Assembly (NCBI RefSeq): GCF_046630445.1
Contig: NC_092334.1
Span: 109,131,001-109,195,000 of the forward strand
Direction: 5' to 3'
From: Rutidosis leptorrhynchoides
Lineage: Eukaryota; Streptophyta; Magnoliopsida; Asterales; Asteraceae
DNA length: 64,000 nt
The position numbers and the translations under genes were made by a program. How positions within the stretch are numbered: position 1 is the stretch's first letter; the number at the start of each line of letters is the position of its first letter. The notes under the pieces were generated by a model, which was not told the origin of the DNA, ran no database searches, and was given only the letters and a program-made list of their open reading frames with translations. This document shows positions 48,052 to 60,425 of this stretch, piece after piece.

Positions 48052-48110
48052 ATGGTTAAGAGGAGTGTTGGTTAGCATGAGGACAAGGGTTCAATCCCTG
48101 CTGTGCCATT
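48052..48110 (+). other. tRNA/SINE-like segment 1 in S
   Basis: Contains TGGTTAGCATGAGG (A-box-like) and GGTTCAATCCC (B-box match), then CTGTGCCA and a T-run. The two boxes are closer than in a tRNA gene, so it is a degraded or 3'-half tRNA-like module. Confidence 0.4.
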
Positions 48111-48276
48111 TTTTTTAAAAAAAGAACCAGAATTCCTGTTGGGCCATGATTAGTTACTTGGACCGAGATAATATGTTGTCATTTGGGCCGAATTCTTTTG
48201 TGTGGTTAGGCTTGATCATATAAGCAGGTTAAAATAATTAATTTGGGTTTTGAATCAAGATAAACGAAATTGGAAG

Positions 48277-48337
48277 GGTGGCTTGGTGTGTTGTTGGGTT
48301 AGCGAGAGGTTTCGGGTTCGAGTCCTGACTGAGGCAT
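48277..48337 (+). other. tRNA/SINE-like segment 2 in S
   Basis: GGTTAGCGAGAGG followed by GGTTCGAGTCC, an exact B-box consensus. The surrounding bases form a full 5-bp T-stem (TCGGG with CCTGA, including one G-T pair). A T-rich run follows. It resembles the head of a tRNA-derived SINE or a pol III promoter relic. Confidence 0.45.
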
Positions 48338-48378
48338 TATTATTTTTAAAAGGCAAATTCTTTGAGGTAGTCACTTGT

Positions 48379-48475
<97 letters not shown>

Positions 48476-48483
48476 TATTATTA
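48379..48483. repeat. (TTA)n microsatellite
   Basis: About 100 bp of TTA repeats directly downstream of tRNA-like segment 2, as often seen at SINE tails. It generates long poly-Leu or poly-Asn open frames that are not genes. Confidence 0.93.
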
Positions 48484-49861
48484 GTAGTATTAGTTAATAT
48501 TATTATTGTTAAGAATTTCATTAGTTTTACTATCATAATACAAAGTATTATTATCATTAAAATTATTATTAATAATACTAACAATATTTCTACTAAAATT
48601 ATTATCATTAAAAGTATTATTAGCATACTTATTATTATTTTCATTATTAAGTATATTTACTAATATTATTATTATAAAATAATATAACTTTTTATTTATT
48701 ATCATCTATATTATGTTATCAAATGATTTTTAGTTATATAACACTATAGTTAGTACATATAACATATCTATATCGACGTTTAAAAATAAATACTAATTAT
48801 TTAATTAAAGTACACAAAATAGAAATAATTAAATTACTTATTGATAAAAATATATAACTTACTAAAACAACAATTATATCACTAATTATATGTAAATTTA
48901 GTTGTTCGATTACAAGTATAAATGTTAATATATATATACAAATGATATAGGTTCGTGAATCCGAGGCCAAACCCTGCATTGTTCAATATAGTCATATGTA
49001 TTTTTACTACAAAGTACATTAGGTGAGTTTCATTATTCCCTTTTTAAATGCTTTTGCAATATATATTTTTGGGACTGAGAATGCATGCGCTGTTTTTATA
49101 ACTGTTTTACGAAATAGACACAAGTACTTAAACTACATTCTATGGTTGGATTATCTAATCGAATATGCCCTTTTTATTAAGTCTGGTAATCTAAGAATTA
49201 GGGAACAGACACCCTAATTGGCGCGAACTCTAAAGATAGATCTATCGGGTCCAACAAGCCCCATCCAAAGTACCGGATGCTTTAGTACTTCGAAATTTAT
49301 ATCATGTTCGAAGGAGGATCCCGGAATGATGGGGATATTCTTATATGCATATTGTGAATGTCGGTTACCAGGTGTTCAATCCATATGAATGATATTTTTA
49401 TCTCTATGCATGGGACGTATGTTATGAGAAATGGAAATATGAAATCTTGTGGTCTATTAAAATTATGAAATGATTATTTATGTTAAACTAATGAACTCAC
49501 CAACCTTTTGGTTGACACTTTTAAGCATGTTTATTCTCAGGTATGCAATAAATCTTCCGCTGTGCATTTGGTCATTTTAAGGACATTACTTGGATTCATT
49601 TATGGCATATTTCAAAAGACGTTGCATTCGAGTCGTCGAGTTCATCAAGATTATTATTAAGTCAATTATAGTTGGATATATTATGAAATGGTATGCATGT
49701 CGTCAACTTTCGTTGTAAAGAAAGATTGTCTTTTAAAATCGAATGCAATGTTTGTAAGATGTATCATATAGAGGTCAAGTACCTCGCGATGTAACCAACT
49801 GTTGTGAATCGTTTATAATCGATATGGACTTCGTCCGGATAGATTAGGACGGGTCGTCACA

Positions 49862-50617
49862 ATGGTTCCCACATGTGTTAGGTGACTCACATAGGCTGCT
49901 AAGAGCTGATCATTGGAGTGTATATACCAATAGTACATACATCTAAAAGCTGTGTATTGTACGAGTACGAATACGGGTGCATACCAGTAGAATTGTTGAT
50001 GAAACTGAACGAGGATGTAATTGTAAGCATTTTTGTTAAGTAGAAGTATTTTGATAAGTGTCTTGAAGTCTTTCAAAAGTGTATGAATACATATTAAAAC
50101 ACTACATGTATATACATTTTAACTGAGTCGTTAAGTCATCGTTAGTCGTTACATGTAAGTGTTGTTTTGAAACCTTTAGGTTAACGATCTTGTCAAATGT
50201 TGTTAACCCAATGTTTATAATATCAAATGACATTTTAAATTATTATATTATCCTGATATTATGATGTACGAATATCTCTTAATATGATATATATATATAT
50301 ACATTAAATGTCGTTACAATGATAATCGTTACATATATGTCTCGTTTCAAAATCATTAAGTTAGTAGTCTTGTTTTTACATATGTAGTTCATTATTAATA
50401 TACTTAATGATATGTTTACTTATCATAATATCATGTTAACTATATATATAACCATATATATGTCATCATATAGTTTTTACAAGTTTTAACGTTCGTGAAT
50501 CACCGGTCAACTTGGGTGGTCAATTTTCTATATGAAACCTATTTCAATTAATCAACTCTTAACAAGTTTGATTGCTTAACATGTTGGAAACACTTAATCA
50601 TGTAAATAACAATTTCA

Positions 50618-50703
<86 letters not shown>

Positions 50704-50726
50704 ATGGAAAAGTTTGAGTCACTACA
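49862..50726 (-). repeat. 5' LTR of A, outer part
   Basis: Ends (element start) at the complement of CACTACA, 50726, followed by the GCGTT duplication. It contains an (AT)n tract of about 80 bp (50618-50700) that is only about 14 bp in the left LTR. Confidence 0.88.
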
Positions 50727-52250
50727 GCGTTGCACATACGTTTTATGACTTTCTTCCATAAGGATTTTATGTGTGCAATACGAAGGACTTATTCCTTTTA
50801 TATCATGAATTTTCCATGCAATAGCTGGTTTATGAGCTTTTAACACAGAAATGAGTTGAGATTTTTCATTTTTAGTAAGAGAAGACGATATTATTACAGG
50901 TAATTCAGATTCACCTTGTAAATAAGCATATTCCAAATGGTTTGGAAGTGGCTTTAACTCTAATGTCGGAGGTTCTTCTATCGATGATTTATATCGATAT
51001 CTGTCTTCTTCTTTTAGCATTTGAATTTCTTCTGTTGTTGGTTCATATCCATTAGCTATTAGTGTAGCTAACATTTCAGTTTCATCAATTGGTTCAGTTC
51101 CTTCTCCTAAAGAACATTCTCCTGTTCCTTGTAATTCTGGAAATTCTTCTAACAATTCTGCATGTGAATCTATAGTTTGAATATAATAACATGTATCATC
51201 TGCAGATTGCGGTTGTTGCATTGCTCTATCAACTGAAAAGGTATCACTCTCGTCCTCTATACTTAGGGGCAGTTTCTTGCCAAACACGTCTATCATTGCT
51301 TTAGCCGTGTTTAAGAATGGTCTTCTTAATATGAGAGGAACTTGAGAATCTTCTTCCATGTCCAGAATAACAAAATCTACTGAAAATACTAAAGTACCAA
51401 CTTTAACTAGCATGTTCTCCATTATCTCTCTAGGATATTTTATTGATCGATCGGCTAGTTGTATGCTTATTCGTGTTGGTTTCAATTCTCCAAGGTCTAG
51501 TTTAGTGTATAGTGAATACGGCATTAAATTTATACTAGCACCTAAGTCTGCCAATGCTTCTATTGAACTAAAACTACCCAGAAAATATGGAATTTTGAAA
51601 CTTCCTGGATCAGATAATTTTTCTGGTATATTATTCAACAGCACTGCTGAACAATTAGCATTCATAGTAACAGCCGAGAGTTCTTCCATTTTCTTTCTAT
51701 TTGAGATTAGATCTTTCAGAAATTTAGCATATCTAGGCATTCCTGAAATTACATCAATGAAAGGAAGATTTACATTTATCTGTTTAAACATATCCAAGAA
51801 TTTGGATTGCTCGGCTTCAAGTCTCTCTTTTTTCATTTTACTCGGGTAAGGAAGTGGTGGTTGGTATGGTTTAACATAAGGTTTAGCCTTAACTGTGTTA
51901 TCTTCATTAACCTTTTCAACTACCGGTTCTTTTTCCTTATCTTGCTCAGGTTGTGGTTCTTGTGGAGTAGGAATAGCTTCATCAGAAATTACAGGTATTT
52001 CAGGTGGTTTAAGTGTTGTACCACTTCTTGTGGTAATGGCTTTAGCTGTTTCATTCCGGGGGTTAGCATTTGTATCACTAGGTAAACTTCCCGGTTTTCT
52101 TTCACCTATCAACCTTGCTAGGTTACTTACTTCTTGTTCCAAATTTTGAATAGAAGCTTGTTGATTTCTAAATGCTTGAGCATTTTGTTCATTGGTTTGT
52201 TTTTGAGATGTGAAAAACTGCGTTTGAGTTTCAACTAGCTTCGTCATCAT
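50727..52250 (-). pseudogene. Athila copy 2 protease and RT entry
   Basis: Open from 52250 leftwards across the gag linker, retropepsin with ADLGASINLMP, VPLILRRPFLNTAKAMIDVF, the acidic linker and the RT entry (VLKAHKPAIAWKIHDIKGIS) until the GCGTT junction at 50727. The open frame then runs by chance into the AT repeat of A's LTR, giving a false Tyr-Ile tail. The frame upstream is cut by TAA at 52311-52313, where copy 1 has CAA. Confidence 0.82.
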
Positions 52251-52310
52251 ATCTTCTAAATTCGGATTTTTATCATCGGGTTGTGGTGGTTTGTTTTGAA
52301 AATTAGGTCT

Positions 52311-53652
52311 TTACTGGTTGTAAGTATTATTGGATACTTGTTGATTGCTAGGACCTTGTTGGTTGTTGTATGGAACATTTCGGTTATAATTCTGGTTTTG
52401 ATTGTAAATTGGTCTTGGCGGTTGATAATTATTCTGATAATTATTTCCAGGCCTTTGGTTTATGTATGAAATATTCTCTCTTTGTTCCATTGTTAGTTCA
52501 ATACTGAGACAATCCTTTGTCAAATGTGGTCCTCCACACTGCTCACAACTAATTCGTATTGAGTGTATATCCTTAGTCATCTTTTCCATTCGTCTCTCGA
52601 CAGCATCTATCTTTGCGGAAATGGAATCTAAGTCATGGCTAGAATCGGCTCTAGCTGCTTTAGATGATCTAACGATATCTTTTTCTTGGTGCCACTCATG
52701 TGAGTGGGAAGCAGTGTTATCAATAATTTTGTAAGCATCAGTTTCTGTTTTCTTCATAATGGAACCACCAGCTGCTATGTCTATGTCTTCTTGTAGTGAT
52801 GTCGCATCCTTGGTAGAATATTTGTACTATTTGACAGGTGTCTAAACCATGTTGCGGATATCCTCTCAATAAATTTCCAAATCTGGTCCACGCCTCATAT
52901 AGAGTTTCATTTGGTTTATGTGTGAACGTAACAATTTCTCCTTGAAGTCTTACGGCTTTAGATGCCGGAAAGAATTATTTAAGAAAATTTTCAACTAAAA
53001 CATCTCATGTATCAATCGCCCCTTCAGGTAACGATTCCAACCAATCTTTGGCTTCTCCCTTTAAAGTCCAAGGAAATAACATGAGATATATCTGTTCATC
53101 CTCAACTTCTCGGATTTTAAATAGTATGCAGATCCTATTAAAGGTACGAAGATGTTCATTTGGATCTTCCTTCGGCGCACCACTAAATTGGCATTGATTA
53201 GTCACCATGTGTAGAATTTGTCCTTTGATTTCATTATCTGGCGCATTAATGTCTGGATGAGTAATTGCGTGACCTTGGCCAGTGCGTTTAGCTCTTATTC
53301 GGTCTTCCATACTTAAAGGTTCCAGATTTTCCATAATTGAATTTGTTGAATCTGAATCACTAGAGGATTCTGATTTAATAGTTCGTTCCTCACCAATCTC
53401 TGTTTGAATGATTGATGGTTCCAGAGGAAAAATTAATGGTTCAGGATCTATGAATCGTCCCTGAATATTCTCCAGATTCTCAATTGTGAGGTTGGGTTCA
53501 AAAAATGGATTATCGGAAATTTGAATTGGAGTACTTGGTCGACTGGATGACGATTCTAAAGAAAAATCAACGGCGACAATATTAGCTAGATGTCTTGATC
53601 GAGTTACAGGTGGTGAACGTACAAAAGGTGGTGAACGTCTTGCTCGGTGCAT
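52311..53652 (-). pseudogene. Athila copy 2 gag
   Basis: ATG at 53652 (MHRARRSPPFVRSPP). Capsid domain with FPWTLKGEAKDWLESLPEGA. TGG to TGA stop at about 53003, CAA to TAA a little later (about 52977), and a 2-base loss near 52783, after which the C-terminal part (52757-52311) is readable in another frame with CEQCGGPHLTKDC. Otherwise closely similar to copy 1. Confidence 0.82.
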
Positions 53653-54717
53653 TCACTGAATATCCTATTAGTTTTTAAAAGGAAAGAAAAATTATATAAG
53701 TTATCCAATTAATAGACTTTTCTGATTTTGCCCACGTTTCGAATAGCCAAAAGATGCAGCAGAGGGGCAGGATTCGTTTGGTCTCAATATAATTGAGTAC
53801 TGTTTGGCTCCAATAACCCGGTCCACGTACAAATCCAACTATTACTACGAACCAGAAAATTTTGATGTCTATCAATTTAACCACTTAAAATAAATTTTCG
53901 TAATTTAAAGAAATTTAGATAAGAAATAGAGAAAATTCTAAGTCCTAAAAACTAGAATAGCGAGAAATAAGAAAGAAAAAGAGCGCGTCGATATTAAAAT
54001 TGGAGAAATAAGAAAGAAAAAGAACGACTTATAAAACTTTAAAATACTCGACTAACCCAACCTTATTATTATCACTAACTTAAAATTAAAATTGCAAATT
54101 GAGATTACTAATTGGAGTGATAATTGAAACATAGGTAAAAGGCGTCGAAAAATAAAAATAAGAAAGTAGCGCGTTGAAACTTGAAAAAGAACTAAAAACT
54201 AAGAATTAAAAGTTGCGTCTAAAAATATTAAGGCTTACAAGTAAAACTATATCCCAAATGGCAATATCTTAAAAAGGCACTAAAATATAAAAATGGCATC
54301 GCAAAATTCTAAAGCACCTAAATCTTAGTTTAAAGAAAAAGCACTTAAGAGATTTTACGGCAAAGCCTAAAAATCTATAAATAAAAATAAGCTACGGCAA
54401 AATACTAGAACTTACAACTAGCTACGAACAAATAAAAATACAAATATTACGATTAAATGATAAAAAGATACAAAAATAAACTTAAATTTGATAAAATTAT
54501 TTATTTTTATAAAAATATTATTTATTTATTTTTATTTATAAAAGTATTAATTTATATATATATTTAATAATACTAATTAATATTTAAAATACAAATTAAT
54601 TTAAAAACTAAAACTAAATATTAATATTAAATATAAACCTAATTAAGTTTTAATAATAATAATTAAATTATACTCTGTAATAAATGCCAAATTAGGGTTC
54701 TGCTCGTGTCAGGGTGG

Positions 54718-54763
54718 CTCCGCGAGTTGCGGTACACCTGGCAACAAACTCCGCGAGTCGCGG
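54718..54763 (-). promoter_or_regulatory. Twin CpG-rich palindromes, Athila copy 2 leader
   Basis: CTCCGCGAGTTGCGG and CTCCGCGAGTCGCGG, 16 bases apart, the same spacing as in copy 1 (4381-4426). One CpG is lost in the first. Confidence 0.5.
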
Positions 54764-54813
54764 GGTATGAAATTTCAGATTAGGTGGTTTCGTTTGACAG
54801 GTTTCGTTTTTAA

Positions 54814-54949
<136 letters not shown>

Positions 54950-55365
54950 TCTGTTTTATATTTTCTGTTTTAATAATTAAATAAAATATTTATATAAATT
55001 AAATAAAAATTTATGTTTTAAAAACTAAAATAAAAATAGAAATACTTTATAATTTTATAAAAATCTTAAAAATAGATTTATATATATATTTTTTTCGTTT
55101 TTTTTTCTGTTTTAATTTTATGTTTTAAATAAATACGAAATATTTAAATAAAACTTATTTTTTTAACACTAAAATAAAAATAAAGAAACTTAATAAAACT
55201 TTTAACAAACTCTTAAAAATATATAAATTTTTGTTTTTTCTTTTTATATTTTTGAATTTTTAAAACGTATTTTTACAAAAGCGTATTTTTTTATAAAAGT
55301 AAACTAAAAATAAAAATCTTTTTTTTATATAGCGTTGCGCTTCCGGCGTTTAAGCAAAAATTGAG

Positions 55366-55383
55366 TCCCCGGCAGCGGCGCCA
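55366..55383 (-). other. Primer-binding site of Athila copy 2, tRNA-Asp type
   Basis: The minus strand reads TGGCGCCGCTGCCGGGGA, identical to copy 1, 8 bases from the LTR edge. Confidence 0.87.
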
Positions 55384-55391
55384 AAAATACT

Positions 55392-57495
<2,104 letters not shown>

Positions 57496-57616
57496 ATAAT
57501 GTTATAGGTGCATTACATTGAAGGTTGCAAGCTCGATTAACTCTCACGAAGACTTTAAGGTGAGTGGAATAATTATGCGTTCATGTATAATGCGCTTTTA
57601 TTTGTGAATGTTATGG

Positions 57617-57995
57617 TATGAACCACGTGCCGGTAGTGCCATAACATGTATGTGATGTGCACATCGAGTGTGAACCACATGCCGGTAGCATCGAGTGTGA
57701 ACCACGAGCCGATAGCACTATAAAAAAAATAGATGTGAACCACGAGCCGGTAGCATCGAGTGTGAACCATGTGCCGGTAGCACTATAAAGATAGATGTGA
57801 ACCACGAGTCGGTAGCATCAAGTGTGAAGCACGAGCCGGTAGCACTATAAAAATAGATGTGAACCACGAGCCGGTAGCATCGAGTGTGAACCACGAGCCG
57901 GTAGCACTATAAACAAAGTGTGAACCACGAGCCGGTAGCACTATAAAAGAGTGAGACTCAAATGCGTATGGTGTGAACCACGTGCCGGTAGCACC
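57617..57995. repeat. Minisatellite GTGAACCACGAGCCGGTAGC in LTR X
   Basis: Eleven copies of a core near TGAACCACGAGCCGGTAGCA. Alternating tails give periods of about 25-35 bp (ATCGAG, or ACTATAAAAATAGAT). Copies differ at a few fixed positions (ACG/ATG/CAT). A/T-rich tails separate CpG-bearing cores. Confidence 0.92.
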
Positions 57996-58638
57996 ATAGC
58001 GTTATGGTTAACCATATTATGTTGTTGAACGTCGTATAAGAATGCTATGTATATATACAAATATATATATATATATTGTTTCGAGTACTATGCTAATGTA
58101 TTGATGTGATAGTGTACGAGTTGTTAGCATTATGTGTATAATGGCATGTTAATGAGTTTAAGTTCGTATGAGGTATTTGGTAATTGTGATTGCAAATAGA
58201 TGGGTTATATATATGTATGTATAATTATTGCATTCACTAAGCGTTAGCTTACCCTCTCGTTGTTTACCTTTTTAGGCCCCGGCGTGGACAAAGGCAAAGG
58301 TTTTCGGTTGGATTAGTGGTCTCCCGCTTGTTTTGATAGGGGGTGCTTTTGGGGTAGCTTTTAGAATATCGGCCAAGTTGTGGGTAGTTTAACCCCAAAC
58401 ACCATGCTATAGTGTCGTTTGCAAATTAAACTTGTATTGGTCGAAACTTGTATTTTTGAACGAAACGCGTAAGACGGGTCGATGTGGGCCCGATGTTGTA
58501 AAACTTGATTTGATGATGAAAACCTCTTAGTTTATGATATTGTGATATGTTGTGAAAAGGTTTTCGTGTAAAAGTGTCGGGAAGCGGGTTTTTCGCGTAC
58601 GTGATTTGGACCCGTGATCAGTCCCTGATAGTTCATTG

Positions 58639-58715
58639 GGACGCCGTCCTGATTTCTTGGACGCCATCCCATCCTTTTGTGCTGGACGTCGTCCCAAATT
58701 CTGGACGCCGTCCAG
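58639..58715 (-). promoter_or_regulatory. Cluster of GGACGNCGTCC palindromes in LTR X
   Basis: GGACGCCGTCC at 58639-58649, one-mismatch GGACGCCATCC at 58659-58669, GGACGTCGTCC at 58684-58694, and CTGGACGCCGTCCAG at 58701-58715. Odd palindromes around one centre base, as in the other LTRs. I did not find a clear TATA box nearby. Confidence 0.5.
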
Positions 58716-58780
58716 ATGCACTGACCCAGAATATTTTTTTTTTGTCATATTTTTGAGATTTAAGATGTCGGGTTGTTACA

Positions 58781-58932
58781 TTACAACATGCTGTCTTCCC
58801 AACGGTCACAACGGTTATGTTCCACAAGACCAAGGATGGGAAGTAGTCTTAGTAAAACCAGAATGCATGACTTGTTTCTGGACTTATAAATTACGTGTCT
58901 TTATTGCCTTTGTTGAACACCTTGCTCATTAA
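58781..58932 (+). pseudogene. F-box ORF C-terminal remnant of element F
   Basis: Encodes the last 50 residues of the leader F-box protein (NGHNGYVPQDQGWEVVLVKP, then ECMTCFWTYKLRVFIAFVEH). The 5' part is lost or lies left of the window because LTR X inserted here. The stop is 342 bp before the F gag ATG, almost the same distance as in B. Confidence 0.8.
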
Positions 58933-59274
58933 CTTGAATTGTCTTCGCAACTACCTTGTATCAAAGTTTTTATGTGCTATATTTCATGCTATATGTAAAA
59001 TAGCGGTATTGTAAGTTTGCATAATATTGTGTAAAAGTTTGAATATAAAATATTATTGTAATTAGTTTTTCATATAGAATTGTAGTAGTTGAAAAGGTAT
59101 ATTAGCTACTAAGTATGAACTTAACGGGTAGGTACTACCCAAATTAAAGATTATAAAACGCTAATATGAAGAAAAAGCTTTTATAAATAAGTTCATATTA
59201 TGCTACGAAATACTATTGACTACTCTTGATATTCTATATGATTAACTCGATTCTTTTGGATATTTTTGAAGGAA
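58933..59274 (+). other. F-box to gag leader of F
   Basis: 342 bp, no ORF. Decayed hairpin GGGTAGGTACTACCC at 59126-59140. Confidence 0.6.
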
Positions 59275-60425
59275 ATGGCACCAACTACTCGACACACCAT
59301 GAGTATGAGCGAAGAAGAATTCCGTACCTTTCTTGCTGCGAACATAGCCGCATTACAGGCTGCAATGCAGAATAACAACAATAACTCTGAATCCAGCAAC
59401 GGAACAAACGCCACAAGAACTCGTGTAGGATGCTCCTACAAAGACTTCACTGCCTGCAAACTGCTGGAATTCGGTGGAACCGAGGGTCCAATCGGATTAA
59501 AACGGTGGACTGAGAAGGTCGAATCGGTGTTTGCCATAAGTAAGTGTGCTGAAGAAGACAAAGTAAAGTACGCTACGCATACCTTCACAGGTGCTGCGTT
59601 AACATGGTGGAACACCTATCTCGGGCAGGTGGGACAAAATGCTGCTTACGCACTACCGTGGTCAGCATTCAAGCACTTGATAAACGAAAAGTACCATCCC
59701 AGAAACGAGGTCAATAAGCTCAAGGCGGAGCTTAGAGGATTACAAACGCAAGGTTTCGACATTACCACGTACGAATGAAGATTCACATAGTTGTGCTTAT
59801 TGTGTCCAAGAGCGTTCAAGGATGAAGAAGAGAAGATTGACGCGTTTGTGAAAGGGTTACCAAAAAGGATCCAGGAAGATGTGAGTTCAAACGAGCCCGC
59901 CTCCATACAAAAGGTAAGTCGAATGGCTCACAAGCTCATAAACCAGATTGAAGGAAGAATTAAAAAGCAAGCGGCCGAAGAGGCCAACACGAAACAACTC
60001 AAGAGAAAGTGGGAGGAAACCAGTGACATGGGTCACCAATACAACAACAATCACAACCACAATCGCAAAAACTACCCCAATAACCGCAACACAAATCGCA
60101 ACAACAACAATCGCAATCCCAACAACAACTATAATAACAACCATAACAATTACAACAAACGTCCCAATAACAACAACTACAACAACCGTTTCAATAACAA
60201 TAACAACCACAACAACAACAATCCCAACAATAACAACAAGAATCAGAAACAGCCATGTCAAAGGTGTGAAGAGTACCATCCGAATGAGTTCTGCACGACA
60301 CTTTGCACCAAGTGTAAAAGAACTGGTCATAGTGCGAAGAAGTGTGAGGTCTACGGACCGATGAATAACAGAATTAGAGGAACAAATAATGCCGCCATTG
60401 TTTGCTATGGATGTGGAAAAATAGG
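59275..60425 (+). pseudogene. Element F gag and first half of zinc knuckle
   Basis: ATG at 59275 (MAPTTRHTMSMSEEEFRTFL). Capsid [23 protein letters not shown] replaces AGA near 59776, and TAG replaces GAA a few codons later. The frame otherwise continues through an Asn-rich linker to CTKCKRTGHSAKKC and the first half of the second knuckle, CYGCGK. The solo Athila LTR then splits the knuckle after the ATAGG duplication. Confidence 0.82.

Larger units (their letters stand above)
46019..49861 (+). mobile_element. Solo LTR S (3.84 kb) of a related Ty3/gypsy family
   Basis: TGTGATGACCGGGAAT to GACGGGTCGTCACA, 3,843 bp, flanked by ATGGT on both sides (46014-46018 and 49862-49866). No PBS, gag or pol. 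Its last 900 bp share ordered blocks with the LTRs of A and B, for example CATTCTATGGTTG, GGGAACAGACACCCTAATTG and GGTTACCAGGTGTTCA. So it is a solo LTR of a related family in plus orientation. It contains microsatellites and two tRNA-like segments. Open frames inside are low-complexity. Confidence 0.85.
10914..50726 (-). mobile_element. Tekay/Del-like chromovirus A, split by B and by solo LTR S
   Basis: Minus-strand element inserted in Athila copy 2 with target duplication GCGTT. The left (3') LTR is 10914-14188. Internal DNA is 14189-18739 plus 41436-43527. The right (5') LTR is 43528-46018 plus 49862-50726. LTRs start TGTAGTGACCCGAAC and end GGGACATTTCA in element sense. Internal order is PBS, acidic ORF, F-box ORF, gag, protease, RT, RNase H, integrase, chromodomain-like tail. 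Element B interrupts gag and solo LTR S interrupts the 5' LTR. Several stops and frameshifts make it defective. Confidence 0.88.
57496..58780 (-). repeat. Partial LTR X (unclassified)
   Basis: The right edge GGGTTGTTACA at 58780 is the start of an LTR on the minus strand (TGTAACAACCCGAC). It interrupts the F-box ORF of F, which resumes with TTACAACATGCTG; TTACA could be its target duplication. The left end is cut by the Athila LTR at 57495. It contains a minisatellite (57617-57995) and a palindrome cluster (58639-58715). No coding evidence. Whether it is a solo LTR or part of a complete element cannot be told here. Confidence 0.65.

Noticed and set aside
48277..48337. Functional tRNA gene
   Set aside because: Only A/B-box-like parts and a T-arm are present; acceptor stem and anticodon arm cannot be formed with correct spacing.
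48250..48663. Poly-Leu and poly-Asn open frames on both strands
   Set aside because: Products of the (TTA)n microsatellite, with no other coding signal.
46019..49861. Complete non-autonomous element rather than solo LTR
   Set aside because: No internal PBS or second LTR is seen, and its 3' part aligns in order with LTRs of A and B, so a single LTR is simpler.
57617..57995. Possible CRISPR-like array
   Set aside because: Repeat cores are imperfect, tails are not unique spacers, and the context is a plant LTR. It is a minisatellite.
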